NCBI GenBank assembly: GCA_030407315.1
Contig: JALQPE010002422.1
Coordinates: 1 to 64,000, forward strand
From: Asparagopsis taxiformis
Lineage: Eukaryota; Rhodophyta; Florideophyceae; Bonnemaisoniales; Bonnemaisoniaceae
Direction: 5' to 3'
Length of the DNA stretch: 64,000 nt
Notes under the pieces: generated by a model
Seen by the model: the letters and a program-made list of their open reading frames with translations, nothing else
Databases searched by the model: none
What the model was told of the DNA's origin: nothing
Shown here: positions 55,561-64,000 of the stretch, piece after piece
Position numbering within the stretch: position 1 is the first letter of the stretch
Layout of the letters: the number at the start of each line of letters is the position of its first letter
Translations under genes and position numbers: made by a program

Positions 55561-56093
55561 CCTATCGGCACCCGTTCTTGAGTCCGCTGCAGTACCATTA
55601 CCTTCTGTTTTGGTAGTATGGCTTCGACGGCTGCGTTGATGAAGTCGCAGCCTAGGATGCAGGACACCGATAGCTGCTCCACTACAATAAACCGTTGACG
55701 CAGAGACGATCTTCCGACTTGGATTGGTATTGTTGCTAACGCAATTGGCGGCATGCGCTTCCCATTAGCGTCCAGGACGTGCACCCCTGCGGGTAATAAA
55801 TCCAACGGATAGCGTTCTTTCCAGTCTGCCGGTAGGCATGACTCCTTGAACACGCTCAAGCTAGCACCAGTGTCCAGAATTGCTGGTACGTGTGCGTATT
55901 TTTCACTCTTGAGAGCGAAAAGGACGTCCACGCGGTAGTTCTTTGTTCCGACGGCTAGGACAGGAACATCGGTCCGAGGCGATGCATCGGGTGAGATGGC
56001 AACCTCTTGGTCCTGTGTGGTGGGGATAGGAGGACGAGTCGCCGGCGAATCCTCGTCCCCCTCGGTGACCCCTATCTCTTCCTGAGTCACCAT
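55452..56093 (-). CDS. aspartic protease of element B
   Basis: 213 codons. ILDTGAS (active-site DTG) and CILGCDFINAAV (the hydrophobic-hydrophobic-Gly flap-side motif) at the usual spacing of a retropepsin-type domain. It would cleave the gag precursor. The last 40 or so codons are downstream of the pol deletion and probably not native. It begins shortly after gag ends, in another frame, so a frameshift is needed for expression, as in many gypsy elements. Confidence 0.75.
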   Translation of the reverse strand: MVTQEEIGVTEGDEDSPATRPPIPTTQDQEVAISPDASPRTDVPVLAVGTKNYRVDVLFALKSEKYAHVPAILDTGASLSVFKESCLPADWKERYPLDLLPAGVHVLDANGKRMPPIALATIPIQVGRSSLRQRFIVVEQLSVSCILGCDFINAAVEAILPKQKVMVLQRTQERVPIGWTKRPERLRPNTARTRNRRALWISTMAQMALRTKN

Positions 56094-56110
56094 AGCCGGA
56101 GCCCCCTCCC

Positions 56111-58335
56111 CTACTGGTTCTCCGGCTGGTCGTTTTCCGTCAACTCGAGAGAGTCGGAGGAGGACCCGCTACCGAAGTTCTCCTGTTCGGCTCCCCCTTC
56201 CTCCTCTTGGATAGTGAGAGCGCGCAAAAACGCGAGCTCTTGTCGGTTGTACGGTTCCTTCGCCTGGGCATCTCTTATTGCCATGCGTAACTCTTGTGGC
56301 AACATCCGACATTGGGTCATCACGTGGCCCATCTTACGGCAAATGAGACACTTTAACGGCGGCCTGGTTGCACCCCCTTGCGGTTTCGGCGGGTAGCCCG
56401 GGCGAGCGTGTTCCTTTTGCTGGCTTGGGCGACGCGCGAAATTCACGCCATTATAAGCCCCGCCCTGTTCGGCGAAATTCACGGGCTTCGGCTGTCTTGC
56501 GGGTATCTCGTCTTGGCGTAACCCGTTGTCTCCCGGGTTTCTCGGTGCCGTTGTCGGCGGTGACTCCGACGATGCCGGAGTGCCGGTACCCATGCCTACT
56601 GTTAGTATCGCATTTTCGTTACCCATGGGATAGTCTTCGGAGTCCAGCGAAATGGTGTTAACTCGCCTTGCGCTTTTGACTGGCGGCAAGTTCGTCCGAA
56701 AACGGTTATGAATGCGGTGAGTTTCCCGAGCGGTGTCGCCGAGACTCTGGGCTCTCATTCTTACATCTTGAAATGACATGCGGGGGTCCTCGCGACATCG
56801 TCGCGGACCACGTGCTGCGAATATGACGAAAGCCCGTCGATATATGCGGCCATCAGTGAACGTTCTTGGAATGCGTCCCCGCAACGGAGTGCCGGTTTCC
56901 TGAGGCGGAAAGCAAATTGGTCTTCGCTTTCACCGACGACCTGACGCATTTGCGTGACTTCTCGGAAAGATGCCTGCAGGACCGATTCCTTCGCATAAGC
57001 GAGCAGTAGCCAGTTAACTGCCTCGGGGTAAGAGTAGATCACATCCACCCCGGGGCGGGCGTCTTCGAAGCCAGTGCCACGGCCCACATATGATAGCATT
57101 GTCTCCCGGGCTTCGCCTCCCATGAAGTATTTCATTAGGGGCAGGGCAGCACCCTCGGCCACGCCCGTTTCGTCACATGCGAATTTAAAGTTTTTGAGGA
57201 AAGCTAGTACGGCGATCGGGTCCTCACCGGTAAATATGGGTACCGTCATGACATGCTTGAGTTGGCGAGCTGTCTTGGACAAGCCCTGTGCCACTTCGTC
57301 ATCATATCGACTATCGCGCTTGCGTAAGCGGTAAGTACGGTACGATAAAACCTTGGTGAAGCGTTCGTTTAGCGGCTTCAGTTCGATCAGGCCCGGATAC
57401 ACGTCGTCGCCAAGGGTACCCCCATGCGGCGAGGGTACTTCTTGGGTGACACCCGAGGCTTCTCGCATGAGATTCAACCAACGGCGGGTGTCTTCGTGCT
57501 CTTGGTCCATTACCACTTTGGGTAATTCGGTTGGCGCGGCAATGCGCTCCTGCTGCGGTTCCTTCGTCACCTCCTGTGGTGACGCTTGCACTGATTCCTC
57601 AACCCGAGTAATTGCTAGCGTCTCTTGCACGAGGCGCGCGACCTCCTCCGGTAGGGTTGATTCCATTTCCCTGCGTGCCCACCGCATGACCGCGGGCTCC
57701 AGTTGCCTTAAGAGGATAGGTAGTATCTCCGCTACGAGTGATGCCTTCATGTCTTCGTAGGACTGCCGGGGGTTGACCCGGGCCTCTTGATCTATCTCCT
57801 CGCGAGCGATTTCTCTGGCGATTGCTCGCGCTTGTTTGACGTTGACGGATTCCGAACTTCTTTCCCTGCCCCTTCCCGTTACGGAAGACGGCTTTTTCGG
57901 AGGCTTATCCGGAAAGGCAAAAATCGACGGCAGCGATTCTATCTCCAAATTTGGTAATGATCCGGCCGTGACGGCGGGTTCCATGGCTACTGGCACCCCC
58001 GTTTCTGGTCCCGCCGATGCGCTCGGCTGACCGACAGTGGAGCGAGGGTCCGTGGTCAGGTCCACCCTGACCGGAAGATCGGACTTCACCTCCGTCTGCT
58101 TCGGAGATGAGAACTCCAATCGTTGCACCGGGTTGCCGTTACCGGATTCCGGCGAATTTTTCGACGACGCGGCCGATGCTGCCCTTCGCTGCGAGCGCGT
58201 TCGTGGCGAGCGCATGGGCGGAATGCTTGCGGGTCCCCTTCTCGGTTTTCCGCTAGTTTGCGCCGTCTTTGATGACGACGCTTCCTTCGCCTTGGCCAAC
58301 GAGCTGGCCGTAGGGCGATTCACGTTCGGTGACAT
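56111..58335 (-). CDS. gag of element B (one frameshift)
   Basis: The 524-codon frame 58335-56761 contains a Pro/Ser/Thr-rich N-terminus and the retrotransposon-gag domain. The gag domain matches element A gag closely (FTGEDPIAVLAFLKNFKFA and YAEAVNWLLLAYAKES-like blocks, RLRKPALRCGDAFQERSL). A one-base shift near 56785, in a C run, moves the signal into the 56884-56111 frame (DPRMSFQDVRMRAQSLGD). That frame ends with a CCHC zinc knuckle, CLICRKMGHVMTQC. Gag packages the RNA and forms the particle. If the shift is real, this copy makes no full gag; given the young LTRs, a sequencing error in the C run is possible. Confidence 0.75.
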
Positions 58336-58601
58336 AACTGCTTTGCGTTAGAACGCAATTGACTTGTTGAGGTTATTCTTCTCCAAGGGTTTTACGTCTG
58401 TCGACGGTTATCACTACGACGCGTGGTCGATTTACGGTGACCTGCGATCCAACCTCAGTGGATCGGCTTACTCACAATTTTCCTAATTGGTAAGGAATTT
58501 GTATCTTCACGCTGATACGCGATCTTCACGCTGATAAGCGGTGTATCAGGCCCACTCGGCGAAATGTTCTTGCAACTTGTGTAACTTGATCTTTCCGGAT
58601 T

Positions 58602-58617
58602 CTAGGTCGAGAGACCA
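58602..58617 (-). other. candidate primer-binding site of element B
   Basis: Three bases inside the 5' LTR the minus strand reads TGGTCTCTCGACCTAG. A start with TGG, complementary to the CCA end of a tRNA, at this position is what is expected. I could not match it to a particular tRNA. Confidence 0.4.
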
Positions 58618-58620
58618 GAA

Positions 58621-59453
58621 TGTAGGACTTAACTGGCGCTTAGACGTAATGACTTGGGTAGTCGTCCAAACGTCTCGAGTAGTCGCCGGAGAGGCGGCTT
58701 CGCACTCCTGGCTTTTGTTAACCCGAAGCGGTAACGCGTAGTCGCACTGCCGACGACCGTCCACTGGCCTCGACTCGGTAGGTGGTAGAGCGGTTTGAAT
58801 CGGAAGGATCTTGATCACCCTTAGAGGAAAATCCACCAGGGCGACACACGAGCCAACGGTGGCTAGGTCGGATCACGGAAACAGGCGGGCGTTTTAGCGG
58901 TTAGTCAACTCAGAACGGGCGGCGCGACACACAGTGTATGTCGGTTCCGAGCACTCACGCTTAGACGAAACCGTTGACCTTGATCAGCCTCACACGCGTA
59001 GACGTCGTGTTGGCGTTCCGTGGCAACCCGGGGACCACGGTACGTTACGCACCCACGCCGTGATGCGGAACGGAACAATCCCTAAGACGGAAACGATAGA
59101 CACAAGTGTCGAAAACAATGCGTCACCTCTAGGATTGACTTGGATCGGTACCTTAGAGGGGGTTGTTACCTTTTACTCATTGGAGAAGGGTCACTACTTG
59201 TAATTGCGTACCGGGGCCGAGTGGTCCGTCCCGAGGGCCCAATGGGGCGGGCCGCGCCGGCGGCCGCGGTGGTATTGCAATACGTGTACTACGACCAATA
59301 ACCCTACACGTGGCGCTCGCCATGCTCGCATGTGCGCCCGCCAATTCTACACAATTTCGAAAATTTCCAAATTACGCAAGGAAACAGCTGGAGAGAAACG
59401 ATAGCTACTGGCGGATGCATTGAGTGCTCGCCCGTTTCAGCTTTTGTCCCACA
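58621..59453 (-). repeat. 5' LTR of element B
   Basis: 833 bp, same ends as the copy at 47978-48810. The outer border is followed directly by the GTTTC duplication. Confidence 0.95.
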
Positions 59454-62155
59454 GTTTCCTGAAACAGCTTCGAGCGGAACTGCGGTCCATTATCTGAAAG
59501 TAGCGTGCGCGGTGGTCCGTAAACGAAGACCCAATCTCGGCAAAACGCTTTTGCGACGGCGAGCGCGGATACGCGTCCGAGCGCGATGAGTCGACAGAGC
59601 TTGCTGTAGCGATCGGCGATTACGAGTACGAAGCGGCGTTGGCGCGGGGTCTCGGGCAGCGGTCCCAGAATATCGATAGCGACGTCTTCGAGCGGGCGCG
59701 TGGCGGGGAATAGCTTCAGGGCGTTCGTATGGCGATATTGCGTAACGCGGTTGCGCGCGCACGCATCGCATTGTCTCACCGTGGTGTAGACGTCTACGCT
59801 CATCATCGGCCAGTAATACGCGCGTCGAATTGCGTCGTACATGCGTCGCGCGCCCGGGTGCCCTGCAGTTACCGCGTAATGGTTCGCTCGCAGAATGCGT
59901 CCTTCTATCGCTTCGGGCACAACTATCTGCGTCGCGTCGTCGAGCGGAGCGGTCCTCATTAGTATCCCGTCGGGGGACAGATGGAAGCGCGAACGCGGCG
60001 CGGTTTCGACGTCGCGTCTCGCGTTCTGGCAGAATTCGTCCGTCGCCTGTTCGCGAATCCACTCGTCAGTGGATACGGGCGGCTCGATACATGACCGAGT
60101 TGCCAGTAGGCAGGCCAAGCTCGGGTAGTATTCTGCGTAGTCGCATAATAGCGCAGCGTCGGTTCGGTCGCATGCGTTCGCGTGCGGTTCGACGATGTTC
60201 GCGGCGCCGAAACAGGGTATCTCGTCCGGTATTTCCGTCTCGTCGCAGCTTCGCGTGGCCATTCGCGAGAGCGCGTCGGCGATAACGTGGCGTTTTCCCT
60301 TCTTGTATTCGACGTCGAATTCGAACTCGGCGAGTCGCAATCTCCAGCGCGCGAGTCGTCCTTCTGCGGATGTCATGTTCAGGATCCAACGCAACGAATT
60401 ATGGTCGGTGCGAACCGTGAACTTTCGTCCTTCTAAATATGCGCGTAATAGCAAGACTGCCCATACGACGGCGAGGCACTCGCGTTCCGTCGTCGAATAG
60501 TTGCGCTCCGCGTCGTTAAGCGTGCGCGACCAGTATCCGACTGGATGTAGTACGTCGTCGTCCGCATCTAGCTGAAGTAGCGCGCATCCGATTTGCCCTT
60601 GCGACGCGTCTGTATCGAGCACATACGGGTGTCCTTCGCGCGGTAGACGGAGGATTGGCGGAGACAACATTGCTTGTCGCAATGATTCGAACGCGCGCGT
60701 TTGCTCCGGCGTCGGCGCGGGTAAGTTGTCTCCTTGGTCCTTCTTTAGTAACTGCGTAAGCGGCGCCGCGACGAACGCGAATTTTTCGACGAATCGGCGG
60801 TACACGTTGCAAGTTCCTAGGAAACTTCGCAGCTGCGTCTTCGTCGTCGGGTACGTCGCATCGCGCAGCGCGTCGCACTTCGTCGTCGGCACGGAGAGCT
60901 TCCCAGGCGAAATAGTATGTCCCAGGTAGTCCACCGAGCGTTTGAAGAACTCAGTCTTCGCGAATTTCAGCGAAACGCCTGCGCGTCCGAGGATTCCCAG
61001 TATCTCGTCGACGTGGTGCACGTGCGCGTTTACGTCAGCGGAGAAGATGATTACGTCATCCAGGTAGACAAGGCAATGCTGCCACTTCACGTTCGCGAGC
61101 AAAATGTCGAGCGCGCGCTGAAACGTCGCGGGCGCGTTCGAAAGTCCGAAAGGCATGCGGCGAAAGCGGTACGTACCGACGTGCGACGTAAACGTAGTCT
61201 TATCGCGGTCGGCGTGCGCTACCGGGATTTTCCAGTATCCCGAATTGCAGTCCAGTGTAGTGAAAACCGTCGCGTTACCGAGCGAATCGACGCAGTCGTC
61301 CATGCGCGGAATCGGATACGCGTCCTTCACGGTAGCGGCGTTCAAGCGGCGGTAGTCGATGCAGAAGCGGGAGGTCCCGTCCTTCTTAGGCACGACCACG
61401 ACCGGGCTCGCCCATTCCGACGTAGCGGGTTCGATTACCCCAGCGCGGAGCATCTTCTCCACTTGCGTACGGATAATTTCGCGCGACGCGTGTCCGGCGC
61501 GATACGGCGGTTGGTTCACGGGGGTCGCCCCCGGAACCAGCTCGATGCGGTGCTCCGTCGCGTGAATGGCTCCCAGCGTGCCGCTCCACATGCGCTCATG
61601 CTTTCGTAGCATCTCGATAATTTCCGCGTGCAGGTCGTCGTTTACTCGCTCGTCGCGTAGCGTCGCGCGTAAGAGTTCTTCCCAAGACGGTGTCGCGCTC
61701 GCAATTTCGTCGGTCTCGCGCGGGTCCGGCGGTGTCGTAACGTTGCGTCGCGTCGCGTCGTCGGGCGGTCGGTCTTGCGGGTCCGGCGCTTCCTGAGCGA
61801 CTTGTAGACATCCCACGGGGTTGGGCACGGCGGTGCCTACCTTCATGCCTTTGGGCAATACTTGTAGACGAGTGCCAGCGTTGTGTACCTGTACTCGGGA
61901 GGGTACATTCCTTCGAACCAGCGTCTCCCCGTTGGTTAAACGGAGTAGTTTCTGCGCGTAGAGGTTAGTCGCGGGAACTATAATGCAGCGCCCTTCAGCG
62001 CTCGTGGTAACGTCGATCGCTTGCGTCGCGTTCGGCGGAATCGATGTGCGGCGCGCAGCGCGAATAGGCGCGAAGCTTGTGGGTTGGGTCGTCTTCGCGG
62101 TCGGCGCGGCGCGGTTTCGTCGGCGTACGCGGAAGCATCGGGACGTGGTCGCCAT
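59454..62155 (-). CDS. RT-RNase H-integrase (pol) of element A, cut in integrase
   Basis: About 900 codons. Reverse transcriptase: FCIDYRRLN (264-272), MPFGLSNAP, YLDDVII (364-370). RNase H: VLDTDASQGQIG (512 on), ERECLAVVWA, RTDHNSLRW and HVIADALSR. Integrase: an H-H-C-C zinc module (HY..AGHPGARRMYDAI to CDACARN), the first catalytic Asp in VAIDILGPLP (D828) and the second in SDNGPQF (D888). The frame ends 15 codons into element B's LTR. The catalytic Glu and chromodomain are at 46967-47972. Protease is in a separate overlapping frame upstream. Apart from the insertion there are no stops. Confidence 0.9.
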
Positions 62156-62534
62156 AGCGGGTTCGCAACGCGCGCTGCGGTCCAGTGTAGATAATCTCGA
62201 CTACGCGGTCGATGAAGTCGGCTCCCAAGATACATGGGACTGATAAGCGTGGCATCACCAAAAAGGTTTGGAGATGCGCTCGGGCACCTAGAAAAACGCT
62301 AAGTCGCAGCGACGCGTTTGGCGCGAGGCGTCGTCCGTTCGCGTCGATAATCGCGCAGCGCAGCGTGGGTGGCGTAGCGTGGCGCTTCCAGTCGGCGCCT
62401 AGTATGTTTTCGCGAATGAGGCTCGGGCCTGCGCCAGTATCAAGCACGGCGGTCACCGCGGTGGCCATGCGTTGATTATACCCGACGCGGGTCTCGAGTT
62501 TGTAGTTCGCGGTAGGGGTCTGAAACAGGACCAC
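61995..62534 (-). CDS. aspartic protease of element A
   Basis: 180 codons. AVLDTGAGPSLI holds the active-site DTG and CILGADFIDRVV the second conserved motif. It lies between gag and the RT frame, overlapping the latter by about 160 bp, so both junctions need a change of frame. It is close in layout to the element B protease (YRVDV..ILDTGAS). Confidence 0.8.
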   Translation of the reverse strand: MVLFQTPTANYKLETRVGYNQRMATAVTAVLDTGAGPSLIRENILGADWKRHATPPTLRCAIIDANGRRLAPNASLRLSVFLGARAHLQTFLVMPRLSVPCILGADFIDRVVEIIYTGPQRALRTRYGDHVPMLPRTPTKPRRADREDDPTHKLRAYSRCAPHIDSAERDASDRRYHER

Positions 62535-62626
62535 TGTTTCGGGTGGTAACGGAGGCGGTTTTTCGCGCGGTGGTTGCGTCGTCGCGCGTCGCGTATCCGT
62601 TGAGTGAGGAGGAGCCGGCCCACCCG

Positions 62627-64000
62627 CTACGGCTCCTCGTAGGCGTTTCCCGGGTCTTCTGCAAAACGAACCGAGTGGGGCGTGAGCTGCTCGCCGTCAT
62701 GCGCGTCGTATTCGCGCGTCCGATCGTTTTCGCGCTCGCGCACGCGTGCACCCTCGTTTTCGCGCGTTCGCTCGTTACCGTCGACGCGCTGTCGCTCGCT
62801 CTCTTTCGCGTCGGCGTGCGCGGAGACTTCGAAGACCTGAACGTTGCGCTGCAGGTTCAGTTCTTCGGGCGTTAGGCGCGCGTGGCTATGCATTTCGCGA
62901 ATCGCGGCCTGCTGCTCGGACGAGAGCAGTGGGCAATTCACCATCGGGTGCCCGAACTTCCTGCATAACAGGCATCGGAACGCTGCCGTGCGAGACGTGT
63001 CGGCCGGTGCCGTCTGCCTCACGATAGGCGGTGGGTAAGTCGCGCGCGGTATGTGCGCCGTGTACGGTCCCGCGCGTTCGTGTTCCCGGTCGTCGGTATG
63101 CGCAGTGCGTCGTGAGCGGTCGGCGGGCGAGGCGTCGCGCGAGCGCGGCGTGCGGTAATTCGACGAAGGAGTGCCAAGCGAGGTCGGACTTCGCATGGGG
63201 CTCGGAGTCGAGAACTTCCGTTCGCGCGAGGCGTGCGGTGTCGCGGCGGAGGTGGAGACGTTTGGCGATGAGAAGCCTGATGGCGGGGTGTGCCCCACGG
63301 TCAGAGCTTGCATCATCGGGGTCTCATCCTCGTCTACGTAGAGCGCAGGCGTTCGTCGCAGTAGCGGTCGCGCGCTCGTTGTCGGCGTCATCGCTCGGTG
63401 CGTGTCCCCGTGGCTCTGCGCCATAGAGACTAGCTCTCGAAAGGTGTATCGACGCGGGTCACGAGACAGCGCGTCCCGCACGAGGTGTTGCACGTAGGGG
63501 CGTAGACCATCGACGAAAATAGAGACAAGCGTTCGCTCGCTAAACGCGTCGCCGCAGCGCAGCGCTCGTCGTCGTAATCGCGTAGCGAATTGCGTTTCGG
63601 TTTCCTTCGGGTCTTGCGTTTGTTGCGCCACGTCGCGGTATGCTTGCGCAACGTCGCCTTCGCGCGCGTAGGTTAGTAAAAGCCACTGAACGGCTTCCGC
63701 GTAGCACGTAATCGAATCGACGCCCGCGCGCGCCCCTCGGAACGTTCGTCCCACGTACGTTTGGAACGTGTCGCGCGCTTCGTCGGCCAGGAAATACTTG
63801 AGAATCGGAAGCGCTGCGCCTTCGGATACGCCGGTGTCGTCGCATGCGCTCTTGAAGTACTTCAGAAACGATAGTACCGCGATTCCGTCAGTGCCCGTGA
63901 AATTCTCTCCTTGCATCGAATGGCGCACCATCTTCGCGGTGTTGGCCAGTTCGCTCGCGATTTCCCGGTTAAACGCGCGGTCCGTATTTCGCAAGCGATA
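62627..64000 (-). CDS. gag of element A (5' part outside window)
   Basis: The frame is open to the right edge, so the ATG at 63994 is not the true start. The gag domain (FTGTDGIAVLSFLKYFKSA, YVGRTFRGARAGVD, RLRRRALRCGDAF) is followed by a Ser/Thr/Pro/Arg-rich linker and a CCHC zinc knuckle, CLLCRKFGHPMVNC. A charged Glu/Arg-rich tail ends at 62627. It is the RNA-binding structural protein of the element. Alignment with element B gag is clear through the core, showing the two families are related but distinct. Confidence 0.85.
   Translation of the reverse strand, partial: YRLRNTDRAFNREIASELANTAKMVRHSMQGENFTGTDGIAVLSFLKYFKSACDDTGVSEGAALPILKYFLADEARDTFQTYVGRTFRGARAGVDSITCYAEAVQWLLLTYAREGDVAQAYRDVAQQTQDPKETETQFATRLRRRALRCGDAFSERTLVSIFVDGLRPYVQHLVRDALSRDPRRYTFRELVSMAQSHGDTHRAMTPTTSARPLLRRTPALYVDEDETPMMQALTVGHTPPSGFSSPNVSTSAATPHASRERKFSTPSPMRSPTSLGTPSSNYRTPRSRDASPADRSRRTAHTDDREHERAGPYTAHIPRATYPPPIVRQTAPADTSRTAAFRCLLCRKFGHPMVNCPLLSSEQQAAIREMHSHARLTPEELNLQRNVQVFEVSAHADAKESERQRVDGNERTRENEGARVRERENDRTREYDAHDGEQLTPHSVRFAEDPGNAYEEP

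Larger units (their letters stand above)
47978..59453 (-). mobile_element. non-autonomous Ty3/gypsy element B with captured gene fragments
   Basis: Flanked by GTTTC target duplications (47973-47977 and 59454-59458) inside the integrase of element A. The two LTRs are both 833 bp. Minus-strand order: 5' LTR, primer site, gag, protease, chromodomain, about 5.9 kb of foreign DNA (54.7-48.8 kb), polypurine tract, 3' LTR. RT, RNase H and integrase are missing, so movement must have used enzymes of another element. Four differences between the LTRs (two substitutions, two one-base indels, counted by eye) imply a recent insertion. The foreign DNA holds fragments of at least three unrelated genes on both strands. 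Confidence 0.9.
41360..64000 (-). mobile_element. Ty3/gypsy chromovirus, element A (5' end outside window)
   Basis: Minus-strand order from the right edge: gag with zinc knuckle (62627-64000, open at the edge), aspartic protease (61995-62534), RT-RNase H-integrase (to 59454), insertion of element B, rest of integrase and chromodomain (47972-46967), a 1.7-kb spacer, an antisense ORF (42341-45297, plus strand), polypurine tract (42125-42115) and 3' LTR (42114-41360). RT before integrase and a C-terminal chromodomain define a Ty3/gypsy chromovirus. The extra antisense ORF between pol and the 3' LTR is unusual; some plant Tat-lineage elements have an antisense ORF there. The element has inserted into the ParB-dioxygenase gene. 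Confidence 0.85.

Overview
The window is a eukaryotic, repeat-dominated stretch with no convincing intact host gene. It holds chromodomain Ty3/gypsy retrotransposons, large DNA transposons with CACTA-like ends, fold-back repeats, and decayed genes riding in or between them. Nothing in it is species-diagnostic. A chromovirus-rich, intron-poor landscape with NB-ARC/WD40 and ParB-type gene fragments would suit a florideophyte red alga, but that is a low-confidence inference. GC content jumps sharply at the retroelement borders.

Positions 1-7.8 kb hold the end of an antisense-type retroelement ORF, a CACTA-like terminus, a decayed plus-strand transposase and an array of GGACGTCC repeats. Positions 7.83-36.34 kb look like one large DNA transposon. 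It has inverted ends with AACACTG termini and 4-bp CACA flanks. It carries a minus-strand transposase with a DGADQS / QVDNC / GHTHADID core, followed by a ParB-domain DNA methyltransferase. That transposase is split by a 14.4-kb element (8715-23100, TA duplication, CACTACGGTGTTG ends). Removing the insert rejoins the reading frame. The insert contains palindrome arrays and a decayed 2-oxoglutarate (2OG) dioxygenase. At 38.0-41.36 kb lies a second ParB-domain protein, fused to a 2OG-Fe(II) dioxygenase fold instead of a methyltransferase. Together they suggest a mobile-element-linked DNA-modification toolkit built on a shared ParB module. This is the most interesting feature of the window.

From 41.36 kb to the right edge is one minus-strand Ty3/gypsy chromovirus, element A. 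It has a 3' LTR, an unusual antisense two-frame ORF, integrase and chromodomain, then RT/RNase H, protease and gag. Its 5' LTR lies outside the window. Its integrase is split by element B (47978-59453), which has two 833-bp LTRs starting TGT and ending ACA, a GTTTC target duplication and near-identical LTRs (young). B keeps gag, protease and a chromodomain but has lost RT, RNase H and integrase. Between its chromodomain and 3' LTR it holds about 5.9 kb of foreign sequence: fragments of an ABC transporter, a Sel1-repeat protein, an unknown protein and an NB-ARC/WD40 NLR-like protein.

Almost all coding sequences apart from those of element A carry stops or frameshifts. The window therefore reads as layered insertions into older insertions, with the ParB genes and the antisense ORF the parts most worth following up.
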